Notes under the pieces: generated by a model
What the model saw: only the letters and a program-made list of their open reading frames with translations
Databases searched by the model: none
What the model was told of the DNA's origin: nothing
Translations under genes and position numbers: made by a program
Shown here: positions 8,551-15,724 of the stretch, piece after piece
How positions within the stretch are numbered: the first letter of the stretch is position 1
Layout of the letters: the number at the start of each line of letters is the position of its first letter
Assembly (NCBI RefSeq): GCF_003852895.1
Contig: NZ_QUSW01000005.1
Span: 310,001-374,000, forward strand
Source of the DNA: Rhizobacter terrae
GTDB lineage: Bacteria > Pseudomonadota > Gammaproteobacteria > Burkholderiales > Burkholderiaceae_C
Reading direction: 5' to 3'
Length of the DNA: 64,000 nucleotides

Positions 8551-10661
8551 TGCTGCCCGAGCTGCGGCAGGACCTCGCCCTGCACCCGGGCCCCGATGCG
8601 CCCGATGGCTCACCCACCTGGATGCTGCACGACCCGGCGAGCAACCGCTTCTTCTCGCTGAGCTGGCCGGCCTTCGAGCTGCTGTCGCGCTGGGCGCTGG
8701 GCACGGTGGAAGCGCTGGTCGATGCCGTCAACCGCGACACCACGCTGCACGTCGGCGAGGCCGATGTCGACGGCCTCGCGCGGATGCTGGCCGGCAACCA
8801 CCTCATCGTGCCCCGTGGTCCGCAGGACACGCAGCGGCTGGCCGCGCATGCGCAGGCGCTGAAACTCTCGGCCGGCCAGTGGCTGCTGAAGAACTACCTC
8901 TTCTTCCGCCTGCCGCTGGTGCGGCCCATGCACTGGCTGCAACGCATGAGCCCGTGGGTGCGCTGGGCCTACCAGCCGGCGTTCTGGGCCGGCGTGGTGG
9001 GGCTGTCGCTGCTGGGCCTGGTGCTCGCCGCGCGACAGTGGGACGAGTTCACCCACACCTTCACCTCCTACGCGAGCTGGGACGGCCTGCTGGCCATCGG
9101 CATCGCGCTGAGCTTCGCCAAGGTGCTGCACGAGCTGGGCCATGCCTTCACCGCCACGCGCTTCGGCTGCCGGGTGCCCGCCATGGGCGTGGCCTTCCTG
9201 GTGATGTGGCCCGTGCTCTACACCGACACCAACGAAGCCTGGAAGCTGCGCTCGCGCCGCCAGCGCCTGGCCATCGGCGCGGCCGGCATGCTCAGCGAAC
9301 TCGCGCTCGCGGCCATCGCACTGGTGGCCTGGAGCCTGCTGCCCGACACGCCGGGCTGGGGGCCGGTGCGCTCCGGCGCCTTCCTGCTGGCCACCACCAC
9401 CTGGGTGCTCACGCTCGCGATCAACGCCAGCCCCTTCATGCGCTTCGACGGGTACTTCCTGCTGTCGGATGCGGTCAACATGCCCAACCTGCATGAGCGT
9501 GCCTTCGCGATGGCGCGCTGGTGGCTGCGCGAATGCCTGTTCGGCTGGGGCGATGAGCCGCCGGAGCCGGTGCAGCCCGCGCGCCGCCGCTGGCTCATCG
9601 CGTTCGCGGCGGCCACGTGGGTCTATCGGCTGGTGCTGTTCCTGGGCATTGCCTTGCTGGTCTACCACGCCTTCTTCAAGGCGCTGGGCCTCGTGCTGAT
9701 GGCGGTGGAGCTGGGCTGGTTCATCGCGCGGCCCGTGTGGCGCGAGTTCAAGGCCTGGTGGCAACGCCGTGCGGACCTGCGCTGGAATCGCGCGTCTGGG
9801 CGCACGGTCTTGCTGGCAGGCGGACTGCTGGTCGTGCTGGTGTGGCCCTGGCAGACCAGCGTGCGCGCACCAGGCATGCTGGGGCCGCTGCAGACCCAGG
9901 CCGTGTATGCGCCTTATGCCGCGCAGGTTGCCGGTGCATTGCCTCGCGCCGGCGACGCGGTGCGTGCGGGCCAGCCGCTGCTGGCGTTGCGTTCGCCCGA
10001 GCTGGCGGCGCGCCTGGCGCAGGCGCAGGCGCGCGAGCAGCAACTGCAATGGCAGCTCAACCAGCAGCCCTTCGATGAACGCCTGATGGAGGCCGGCACG
10101 GCATTGCGCAAGCGCTGGGAGGCTGCGGCCGCCGAGGTGAGCGGGCTGGGTGAGGAGATGAAGCGCCTGACGATCGTGGCGCCGTTTGACGGCAAGGTGG
10201 CCGACGTCACCGAAGATGCGCCGGTCGGTGCATGGATTCCGGCGGGCGAGCGCCTGCTGCAGGTGATCGGCTCACAGGGCAGCAAGGTCGACGTGTTCGT
10301 GGACGAAGCATCGCTGCCGTCGATCGCCGAAGGGCAGATGGCGCGCTTCGTTCCCGCGGCACCGGAGCAGGCGGCGGTTCAGTGCAAGGTCGCGCGTGTC
10401 GATGCCGTCCAGCTGGTTAGCCTGGACATGCCGGCGCTGGCGGGTCCGTTCGGCGGCGAGATCCCGGCTCGCCGTGCGAACGATGGGCGCCTGCTGCCGC
10501 TGCAGCCGACCTTCCACGTGCGGCTGGACCAGTGCGGGCAGGCGGTGGCGCTGAGGACCGAATGGCCGGGCACGGCGCACCTGGAAGGGGAGAGGCGCTC
10601 GCTGCTGGGCCGGGCCTGGCAGCGAGCAGCGGCCACGTGGCATCGCGAGGCCGGCCTATAG
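8550..10661 (+). CDS. PqqD-like / M50 site-2 protease / HlyD-like multidomain membrane protein
   Basis: A 703-residue protein starting at the ATG overlapping the previous stop; the same frame is open further upstream but there lies over the GAF-HlyD gene. Residues 1-92 resemble a PqqD/RRE winged helix ('WMLHDPASNRFFSLSWPAFELL'). The membrane core carries the zinc-protease motif HELGH (194-198) and the second M50 motif N292-x-x-P295...D300-G. Several helices follow, then a final TM near residue 425 and a periplasmic lipoyl/HlyD-like arm ('APYAAQVAGALPRAGDAVRAGQP', 'IVAPFDGKVADV'). M50 proteins cleave within membranes. Fusion to an adaptor arm suggests processing coupled to export of the upstream giant protein (inference). 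Confidence 0.85.
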   Translation: MLPELRQDLALHPGPDAPDGSPTWMLHDPASNRFFSLSWPAFELLSRWALGTVEALVDAVNRDTTLHVGEADVDGLARMLAGNHLIVPRGPQDTQRLAAHAQALKLSAGQWLLKNYLFFRLPLVRPMHWLQRMSPWVRWAYQPAFWAGVVGLSLLGLVLAARQWDEFTHTFTSYASWDGLLAIGIALSFAKVLHELGHAFTATRFGCRVPAMGVAFLVMWPVLYTDTNEAWKLRSRRQRLAIGAAGMLSELALAAIALVAWSLLPDTPGWGPVRSGAFLLATTTWVLTLAINASPFMRFDGYFLLSDAVNMPNLHERAFAMARWWLRECLFGWGDEPPEPVQPARRRWLIAFAAATWVYRLVLFLGIALLVYHAFFKALGLVLMAVELGWFIARPVWREFKAWWQRRADLRWNRASGRTVLLAGGLLVVLVWPWQTSVRAPGMLGPLQTQAVYAPYAAQVAGALPRAGDAVRAGQPLLALRSPELAARLAQAQAREQQLQWQLNQQPFDERLMEAGTALRKRWEAAAAEVSGLGEEMKRLTIVAPFDGKVADVTEDAPVGAWIPAGERLLQVIGSQGSKVDVFVDEASLPSIAEGQMARFVPAAPEQAAVQCKVARVDAVQLVSLDMPALAGPFGGEIPARRANDGRLLPLQPTFHVRLDQCGQAVALRTEWPGTAHLEGERRSLLGRAWQRAAATWHREAGL

Positions 10662-10663
10662 GC

Positions 10664-10693
10664 TGGGTGGGTCCGCTTCGCTTGACCCACCCA
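10664..10693. terminator. Bidirectional terminator between converging M50 and ALDH genes
   Basis: A perfect 10-bp inverted repeat, TGGGTGGGTC (10664-10673) and GACCCACCCA (10684-10693), with a 10-base loop. It sits two bases after the M50 protein stop and six before the end of the converging dehydrogenase gene. There is no long T-tract on either side. Confidence 0.7.
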
Positions 10694-10698
10694 ACGAA

Positions 10699-12213
10699 TC
10701 AGACGTCGAACTTGACGCCTTGAGCAAGCGGGAGCGCGCTCGAATAGTTCACCGTGTTCGTCGTGCGACGCATGTAGGCCTTCCACGCATCCGACCCAGA
10801 CTCACGGCCGCCGCCAGTCTCTTTCTCACCGCCGAACGCCCCACCGATCTCCGCCCCAGACGTGCCGATGTTCACGTTGGCAATGCCGCAATCCGACCCC
10901 GACGCAGCCATGAACGCCTCCGCTTCGCGCACGTCGTTCGTGAAGATGGCCGACGACAGGCCTTGCGGCACGGCGTTCTGCAGCGCGATCGCGTCGTCCA
11001 GCTTTTCGTACTTCAGCACGTAGAGGATGGGCGCGAAGGTCTCTTCCAGGACCACGCCGGACTGCGCCGGCATCTGTGCCAGCGCCGGCTCGGCGTACCA
11101 GGCCTGCGGCATCTGCGCTTCCAGCGCGCGGTCGCCGCCGGTCACCTTGCCGCCTTGCTCGCGTGCGCCGCGCAGGGCCTTCTGCATCGCATCGAACGCG
11201 CCCTTGTCGATCAACGGTCCGACCAGCGTGCCGTTCTCCAGCGGGTTGCCGATGCGCAGTTGCTTGCGTGCCCGCTCCAGGCGGCTGACCAGCTCGTCAT
11301 GGATGCTCGCATGCGCGATGACGCGGCGCGTGGTGGTGCAGCGCTGGCCGGCCGTGCCGTAGGCGCCGAAGAGAATGCCGCGGGTGGCCAGGTCCAGGTC
11401 GGCCGTCGGCGCGACGATGATGGCGTTGTTGCCGCCCAGCTCCAGCAGGCAGCGCCCGAAGCGCTGTGCCACGCGCGGGCCCACCGCGCGGCCCATGCGG
11501 GTCGAGCCGGTGGCGGACACGAGCGCCACGGACGGATGGTCCACCAGCGCCTCGCCCACCGGCGCCTTGCCGTTCACCACATGCGACAGCGCCGGGGCTG
11601 CCATGCCTTGCTGCTGCGAGAACTCGGCCAGCGCGCGCTCGAACAGCGCCTGCGTGGCCAGCGCGGTCAGCGGCGTCTTCTCCGAGGGCTTCCACACCAC
11701 CGAGTTGCCGCACACCAGCGCCAGCGCCGCATTCCACGCCCACACCGCGACCGGGAAGTTGAAAGCGGAAATGATGCCCACCACCCCGATCGGGTGCCAC
11801 TGCTCCATCATGCGGTGGCCGGGGCGCTCGCTGGCGATGGTGAGGCCGTAGAGCTGGCGCGACAGGCCCACCGCGAAGTCGCAGATGTCGATCATCTCCT
11901 GCACCTCGCCTTCGCCCTCGCTGGTGATCTTGCCGGCCTCGATGGAGACCAGGCGCGCCAGCTCCGCCTTGTTCTGGCGCAGGTGCATGCCGAACAGGCG
12001 CACCAGTTCGCCGCGCTTGGGTGCCGGCACGTTGCGCCAGGCCAGGAAGGCTTCATGCGCCCGCGCGATGGCCGCGTCGACCTCCTGCTTCGTGGCTTCG
12101 TGCACCGCGCCGATCTGGGCGCCATCGATCGGCGAGCGGACCTGGAGTGAACCGCCGGTGGTTTGCGAGGCCGGCACGTTCAGGGCCGACAAGAGTTGGG
12201 ACGCGTGTGTCAT
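10699..12213 (-). CDS. amaB: ALDH7-type dehydrogenase (aminoadipate-semialdehyde / piperideine-6-carboxylate dehydrogenase)
   Basis: A 504-residue NAD-dependent aldehyde dehydrogenase. The catalytic Glu258 ('LELGGNN') and Cys292 ('AGQRCTTTRR') are present. The C-terminal 'GGAFGGEKETGGGRESGSD' block is typical of the ALDH7/antiquitin group, which oxidises alpha-aminoadipate semialdehyde in lysine catabolism. The start at 12213 is chosen because GGAG lies six bases upstream; the frame continues to 12303. No other lysine-catabolism gene is adjacent. The divergent Lrp/AsnC gene is the probable regulator, with operator-like boxes in the shared intergenic region. Exact substrate is inferred from family. 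Confidence 0.85.
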   Translation of the reverse strand: MTHASQLLSALNVPASQTTGGSLQVRSPIDGAQIGAVHEATKQEVDAAIARAHEAFLAWRNVPAPKRGELVRLFGMHLRQNKAELARLVSIEAGKITSEGEGEVQEMIDICDFAVGLSRQLYGLTIASERPGHRMMEQWHPIGVVGIISAFNFPVAVWAWNAALALVCGNSVVWKPSEKTPLTALATQALFERALAEFSQQQGMAAPALSHVVNGKAPVGEALVDHPSVALVSATGSTRMGRAVGPRVAQRFGRCLLELGGNNAIIVAPTADLDLATRGILFGAYGTAGQRCTTTRRVIAHASIHDELVSRLERARKQLRIGNPLENGTLVGPLIDKGAFDAMQKALRGAREQGGKVTGGDRALEAQMPQAWYAEPALAQMPAQSGVVLEETFAPILYVLKYEKLDDAIALQNAVPQGLSSAIFTNDVREAEAFMAASGSDCGIANVNIGTSGAEIGGAFGGEKETGGGRESGSDAWKAYMRRTTNTVNYSSALPLAQGVKFDV

Positions 12214-12339
12214 GGGGTGCTCCATTGCGCAAGGTGTCGGCAGCGGCCTCGTGCGGCCGATCGTGTCGGCGGCCCGGCGTGCCTCGGGAAAAGATCGGGC
12301 CATTCTAGGAAGAAGTCGCTGACGATCGGTAGCGCAAGT

Positions 12340-12388
12340 TCGTCGAGATCAGCCATGTTTTCGACGATTTGTCGGATCCATTCGACGA
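12340..12388. promoter_or_regulatory. Three 7-bp operator-like boxes at 21-bp pitch (putative Lrp/AsnC site)
   Basis: The boxes are tcgtcga (12340-12346), tcgacga (12361-12367) and tcgacga (12382-12388); the first is the reverse complement of the other two. Centres lie at 12343, 12364 and 12385, exactly 21 bp (two helical turns) apart. A weaker tgacgat occurs at 12320-12326. Lrp/AsnC octamers bind phased arrays of this type. The location between the dehydrogenase and the regulator gene suggests autoregulation and control of the dehydrogenase. Confidence 0.55.
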
Positions 12389-12418
12389 AACGTAGAATTC
12401 CCGGGTTGGAGGATGGCC

Positions 12419-12904
12419 ATGGCCACACGCAAACCCCTGCGTCCGCGCGAGGAACTTCCGCAAGCCGCACCCAAGGACTCGCTGGACCGCGAGCTCATCG
12501 CCTTGCTGCAGGCCAATGCCCGCGAGAGCGTGGCCAACCTGGGCCGCAAGCTGGGCGTGGCGCGCACCACGGTGCTGGCGCGCCTGGCGCGGCTGGAAGC
12601 CAGCAGCGTCATCGTGGGCTACACCGTGCGCCTGGGCACCGAGGCCAGCGACCAGGGCGTGCAGGCCTACGTGGGCATCTCCATCAACCCCAAGTTGCAG
12701 CGCGAGGTCATCAAGCGGCTGACCCGGCTGCCCGAGCTGCGGCAGCTCGCCTCCGTCAGCGGCGAGTTCGACTACATGGCCTTGCTGCGCGCGCCCACCA
12801 CCATGCGGCTGGACGCGCTGCTCGATGAGATCGGCGAACTGGAAGGGGTGCTGCGCACGACCACGTCGGTGGTGCTGGCTTTGCGCGTGGACCGCAGTGC
12901 GTGA
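12419..12904 (+). CDS. Lrp/AsnC family transcriptional regulator
   Basis: A 161-residue protein. The N-terminal AsnC-type helix-turn-helix is 'LDRELIALLQANARESV...GVARTTVLARLARLE'. The C-terminal RAM effector-binding fold contains 'YVGISINPKLQREVIKRL' and 'VSGEFDYMALLRAPTT'. GGAGG at 12408-12412 gives proper spacing to the ATG at 12419; the ATG at 12413 abuts the GGAGG and is unlikely. It is divergent from the ALDH7-type dehydrogenase with phased boxes between, so it probably senses an amino acid such as lysine or a derivative and controls that gene (inference). Confidence 0.88.
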   Translation: MATRKPLRPREELPQAAPKDSLDRELIALLQANARESVANLGRKLGVARTTVLARLARLEASSVIVGYTVRLGTEASDQGVQAYVGISINPKLQREVIKRLTRLPELRQLASVSGEFDYMALLRAPTTMRLDALLDEIGELEGVLRTTTSVVLALRVDRSA

Positions 12905-12991
12905 GGCCGTGGGGGATACTTTCCGGAACCGTTTTCATGCCCGGTCCCGCGCTGCGGTCTAATGGGGGCTGATCGCATCGCCTGAACCACC

Positions 12992-14284
12992 ATGGGCCGC
13001 CGCCGCTCGCCGACCACCCCGCCAGACTTTCGCTCGCGCAGTTTCCTGCGCCTGCACATCCTCGACGTCCTGAAGTTCTACGACGGCCGCTGCCTGGATC
13101 CGACCGGCGGCTACTTCCAGAACTTCCTGGACGACGGCACGGTCTTCAACAAGACCAACCGCCACCTGGTGGGCAGCGCCCGCCTGGTCGTCAACTATGC
13201 GATGGCCGCACGCCTGTACGGCGACGCGCAGTGGCTGGACATCGCGCGTCACGGCCTGCGCTTCCTGCTGGACGTGCACCGTGACCCGGTCACCGGCCGC
13301 TACGCCTGGGAGATCGACTGGGACCAGGGCGTGAAGAAGGTGGTGGACCGGTCCCACCGCTCCTATGGCCTGGGCTTCGTGCTGCTGGCGCTGTCGCACT
13401 CGGCGCGCTCGGGCATCCGCGAGGCGGGGCCGGAGATTGCGGTGGTCTTCGACAAGCTGGAGCGCGATTTCTGGGAGCCCGCGCAGCAGCTCTATGCGGA
13501 CGTGTTCGACGACGCGACCGGCAAGCTCTCGCCCTACCGGTCGCAGGAAGCCAACCTGCACGTGTGCGAGGCGCTGATTGCCGCGTACGAGACGACAGGC
13601 GAGGCGCGCTACCTGGACCGGGCGGTGACGGTGGCTGATTCGGTCACCCGCGGCCTGGCGAAATTCGCCAACGGATTGATCTGGGAGCACTACCAGGTCG
13701 ACCCGGCCACCGGCCTGTGGACGCCGGACTGGAACTTCAACCGCGGTGATCCCGCCAGCCCGCACCAGCCGGGCGGCTACGAGCCCGGGCACCACTGCGA
13801 GTGGGCCAAGCTGTTGATGATGCTGGAGCGCCTGCGCCCCGAGCCGTGGCTGCTGGAGCGCGCGCGCGAGTTGTTCACGGCCGGGACCGAGTCCGCGTGG
13901 GACACGGTCAATGGCGGCTTGGCTCACGTGCTCGTGGCCGACGAGACCGTGCCGGGACGGCTGAAGGTGGCCAGCTCGGTGAAGTACTTCTGGGCCCAGG
14001 CCGAGGCCATCGCAGCCGCTGCTTTGCTGGCACTGCGTACGGGCGAGGGCAGCTTCTGGGGCTGGTATGACCGACTGTGGTCCTACAGCTGGGACCACTT
14101 TGTGGACCATGCGCATGGCGCTTGGCACCGCGTGTTGGACGAACAGAACCAGCGAGTGGGCGACCGCAAGGGCGTGGCCGAGGAACTGGACTATCACACC
14201 ATGGGCGCTTGCTATGAGGTGTGGTCGGCGATTGCGGCCGAGGGGCGGCGGGTGACGCAGGCGTTCAGGATGCCGGTGCGGTAG
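12992..14284 (+). CDS. AGE family epimerase/isomerase
   Basis: A 430-residue (alpha/alpha)6-barrel protein of the N-acylglucosamine 2-epimerase / mannose-aldose isomerase / cellobiose 2-epimerase superfamily. Family landmarks are 'NRHLVGSAR' near residue 55, 'WEHY' near 230, 'PGHHCEWAKLLM' near 265 and 'SVKYFWAQAE' near 330. His residues in these blocks form the usual acid/base pair. No signal peptide is present, so it is cytoplasmic. Substrate cannot be told from sequence. The only nearby carbohydrate gene is the GGDEF protein with a pullulanase-associated domain. Confidence 0.85.
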   Translation: MGRRRSPTTPPDFRSRSFLRLHILDVLKFYDGRCLDPTGGYFQNFLDDGTVFNKTNRHLVGSARLVVNYAMAARLYGDAQWLDIARHGLRFLLDVHRDPVTGRYAWEIDWDQGVKKVVDRSHRSYGLGFVLLALSHSARSGIREAGPEIAVVFDKLERDFWEPAQQLYADVFDDATGKLSPYRSQEANLHVCEALIAAYETTGEARYLDRAVTVADSVTRGLAKFANGLIWEHYQVDPATGLWTPDWNFNRGDPASPHQPGGYEPGHHCEWAKLLMMLERLRPEPWLLERARELFTAGTESAWDTVNGGLAHVLVADETVPGRLKVASSVKYFWAQAEAIAAAALLALRTGEGSFWGWYDRLWSYSWDHFVDHAHGAWHRVLDEQNQRVGDRKGVAEELDYHTMGACYEVWSAIAAEGRRVTQAFRMPVR

Positions 14285-14335
14285 GTGTCGATGCACCACA
14301 GGATGAGCGTTGAACCTGGGGTGATTTGCACCGCG

Positions 14336-15598
14336 ATGAACTGCTTCGGCGTTCGGACCTACCTGGTGCTTCTTCTCACTTGCTGGGCATGCACTGCTCA
14401 TGCGCAAGGTCAAGGCTCTTACGGCGGTATCGCCAGCGGACTTGTTCAGCTGGTACTGGTCGCGTTTGCCGTAGTCATCGCTCTTGTGGTGTTGGGGATT
14501 CGAGTTCTCCTTGGCATCAAGGCAGCGCTGGTCTCCCTCGGCGTCATCCTTGTCAGCATCGGCATCTTTTTTGCCAAGACGCGCTTCGCTGCGACAGAAC
14601 GTGCAACAGAGCGTGCTGCCGCCTCCAAAAGGATTGATCGAGCCTTCGCGGAAGGCTGCATGAGAACGTCTCGGTCCATCGAACAAGTGGCCGTGGGCAA
14701 CGAGCGAGTCTTGATTCGATTGACGGGCGCAGAGTTAGTCTCGGAGCGACAGCAATACGAACTGCTGCCATCAAAGACTGGTGGAGCAAAAGGGGTGGAG
14801 GTCGTGACTGAACTGCCTCAGGATGTGTCTGGCGCCATCCTTGTCGATATTCGGTACGGCCGAGATCGGGTCCCCGGGTCTTTTGAAGGCTTCGAGTGGT
14901 ATCGCACCCGCTATGACCTTGTTGCGCGTTCACTCGCTGATGGAAAGATCCTTGCGCGCACGACCGACATGCAAACGCGAAGCGGTTTCTGCTTGGGTGA
15001 TCTCGAGGCGTTTCTGGAACGTGCGCTCAATCGTCCGGAAGTTCTGCACAGTGGCGGCGTTCCACGCACGATACCGGCGAGAGTCCTTCCAGATGCGTAT
15101 GTGCTGGCGGAGTACTCAGAACCTGTCGGCGGTCGATATCTCGAGTCCGCGACAGTCCACAACGCGTTGGTGGAGGAGACAACGAAACTTCTGACCAGCA
15201 AAGGCTGCACGATCAAGGATTTGCCCAGGCTTGCCCTGTGTGGCACCCCTCCCGACGGCCCTTTCGAAGTATCCCTCTATGGAATCGTGGGTGCGTTCCA
15301 ACTGCGTGATTCATGGCTTCTGATCTACAGGATCAACAACGACGGAAAAGCCCTGACAAGCATCCGGGTCGAACATCGTCTCAGTGACTTGCGGCTCGCC
15401 AGAAGCTGGCATGCAAACGCCCTGCCTTCGGGGAACCTGGAGGATGGAGACCATCTTCAAGAGTTCGCCCTGAACGGTGGCGTGATGACCGCTGCGGTGT
15501 ATCGCGGGCCGAAGTGGAAGTACGACCGGTCGCAGGCCCTGAACTGGTACACAGAACGTTCGATATTGATGATCCCGCTGCCTGGGCTTCGTGAATGA
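14336..15598 (+). CDS. Unrecognised membrane-anchored protein, atypical composition
   Basis: Not recognised. A signal-like hydrophobic start ('TYLVLLLTCWACTAHAQ') is followed by a Gly-containing stretch and two close membrane helices (about residues 34-80). A soluble domain of about 330 residues comes next, with several Cys and a repeated 'ARTTDMQTRSGFC'-style acidic/aromatic pattern. The ATG at 14336 was chosen for the signal-like sequence; in-frame GTG 14285 and ATG 14291 or 14303 are alternatives. The gene is visibly AT-richer and uses codons avoided by its neighbours (for example aga, gta), suggesting horizontal acquisition. It lies immediately after the AGE epimerase gene on the same strand. 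Confidence 0.6.
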   Translation: MNCFGVRTYLVLLLTCWACTAHAQGQGSYGGIASGLVQLVLVAFAVVIALVVLGIRVLLGIKAALVSLGVILVSIGIFFAKTRFAATERATERAAASKRIDRAFAEGCMRTSRSIEQVAVGNERVLIRLTGAELVSERQQYELLPSKTGGAKGVEVVTELPQDVSGAILVDIRYGRDRVPGSFEGFEWYRTRYDLVARSLADGKILARTTDMQTRSGFCLGDLEAFLERALNRPEVLHSGGVPRTIPARVLPDAYVLAEYSEPVGGRYLESATVHNALVEETTKLLTSKGCTIKDLPRLALCGTPPDGPFEVSLYGIVGAFQLRDSWLLIYRINNDGKALTSIRVEHRLSDLRLARSWHANALPSGNLEDGDHLQEFALNGGVMTAAVYRGPKWKYDRSQALNWYTERSILMIPLPGLRE

Positions 15599-15724
15599 CT
15601 CGAATGCAGGATTTCCCTCTGCGCTGGACATGAGGGTTTGAGCGCACGGCCTGTGTGCAATACCGCTCGCCGCAGCGGGTTCCCGCGCCTTCAGCCCCAC
15701 ACCCCGGCAGCCGATATCCGCCGG

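Noticed and set aside
6280-8613. Minus-strand open frame of 777 codons
   Set aside because: A high-GC shadow antisense to the two HlyD-type genes; His/Gln/Arg-rich without domains.
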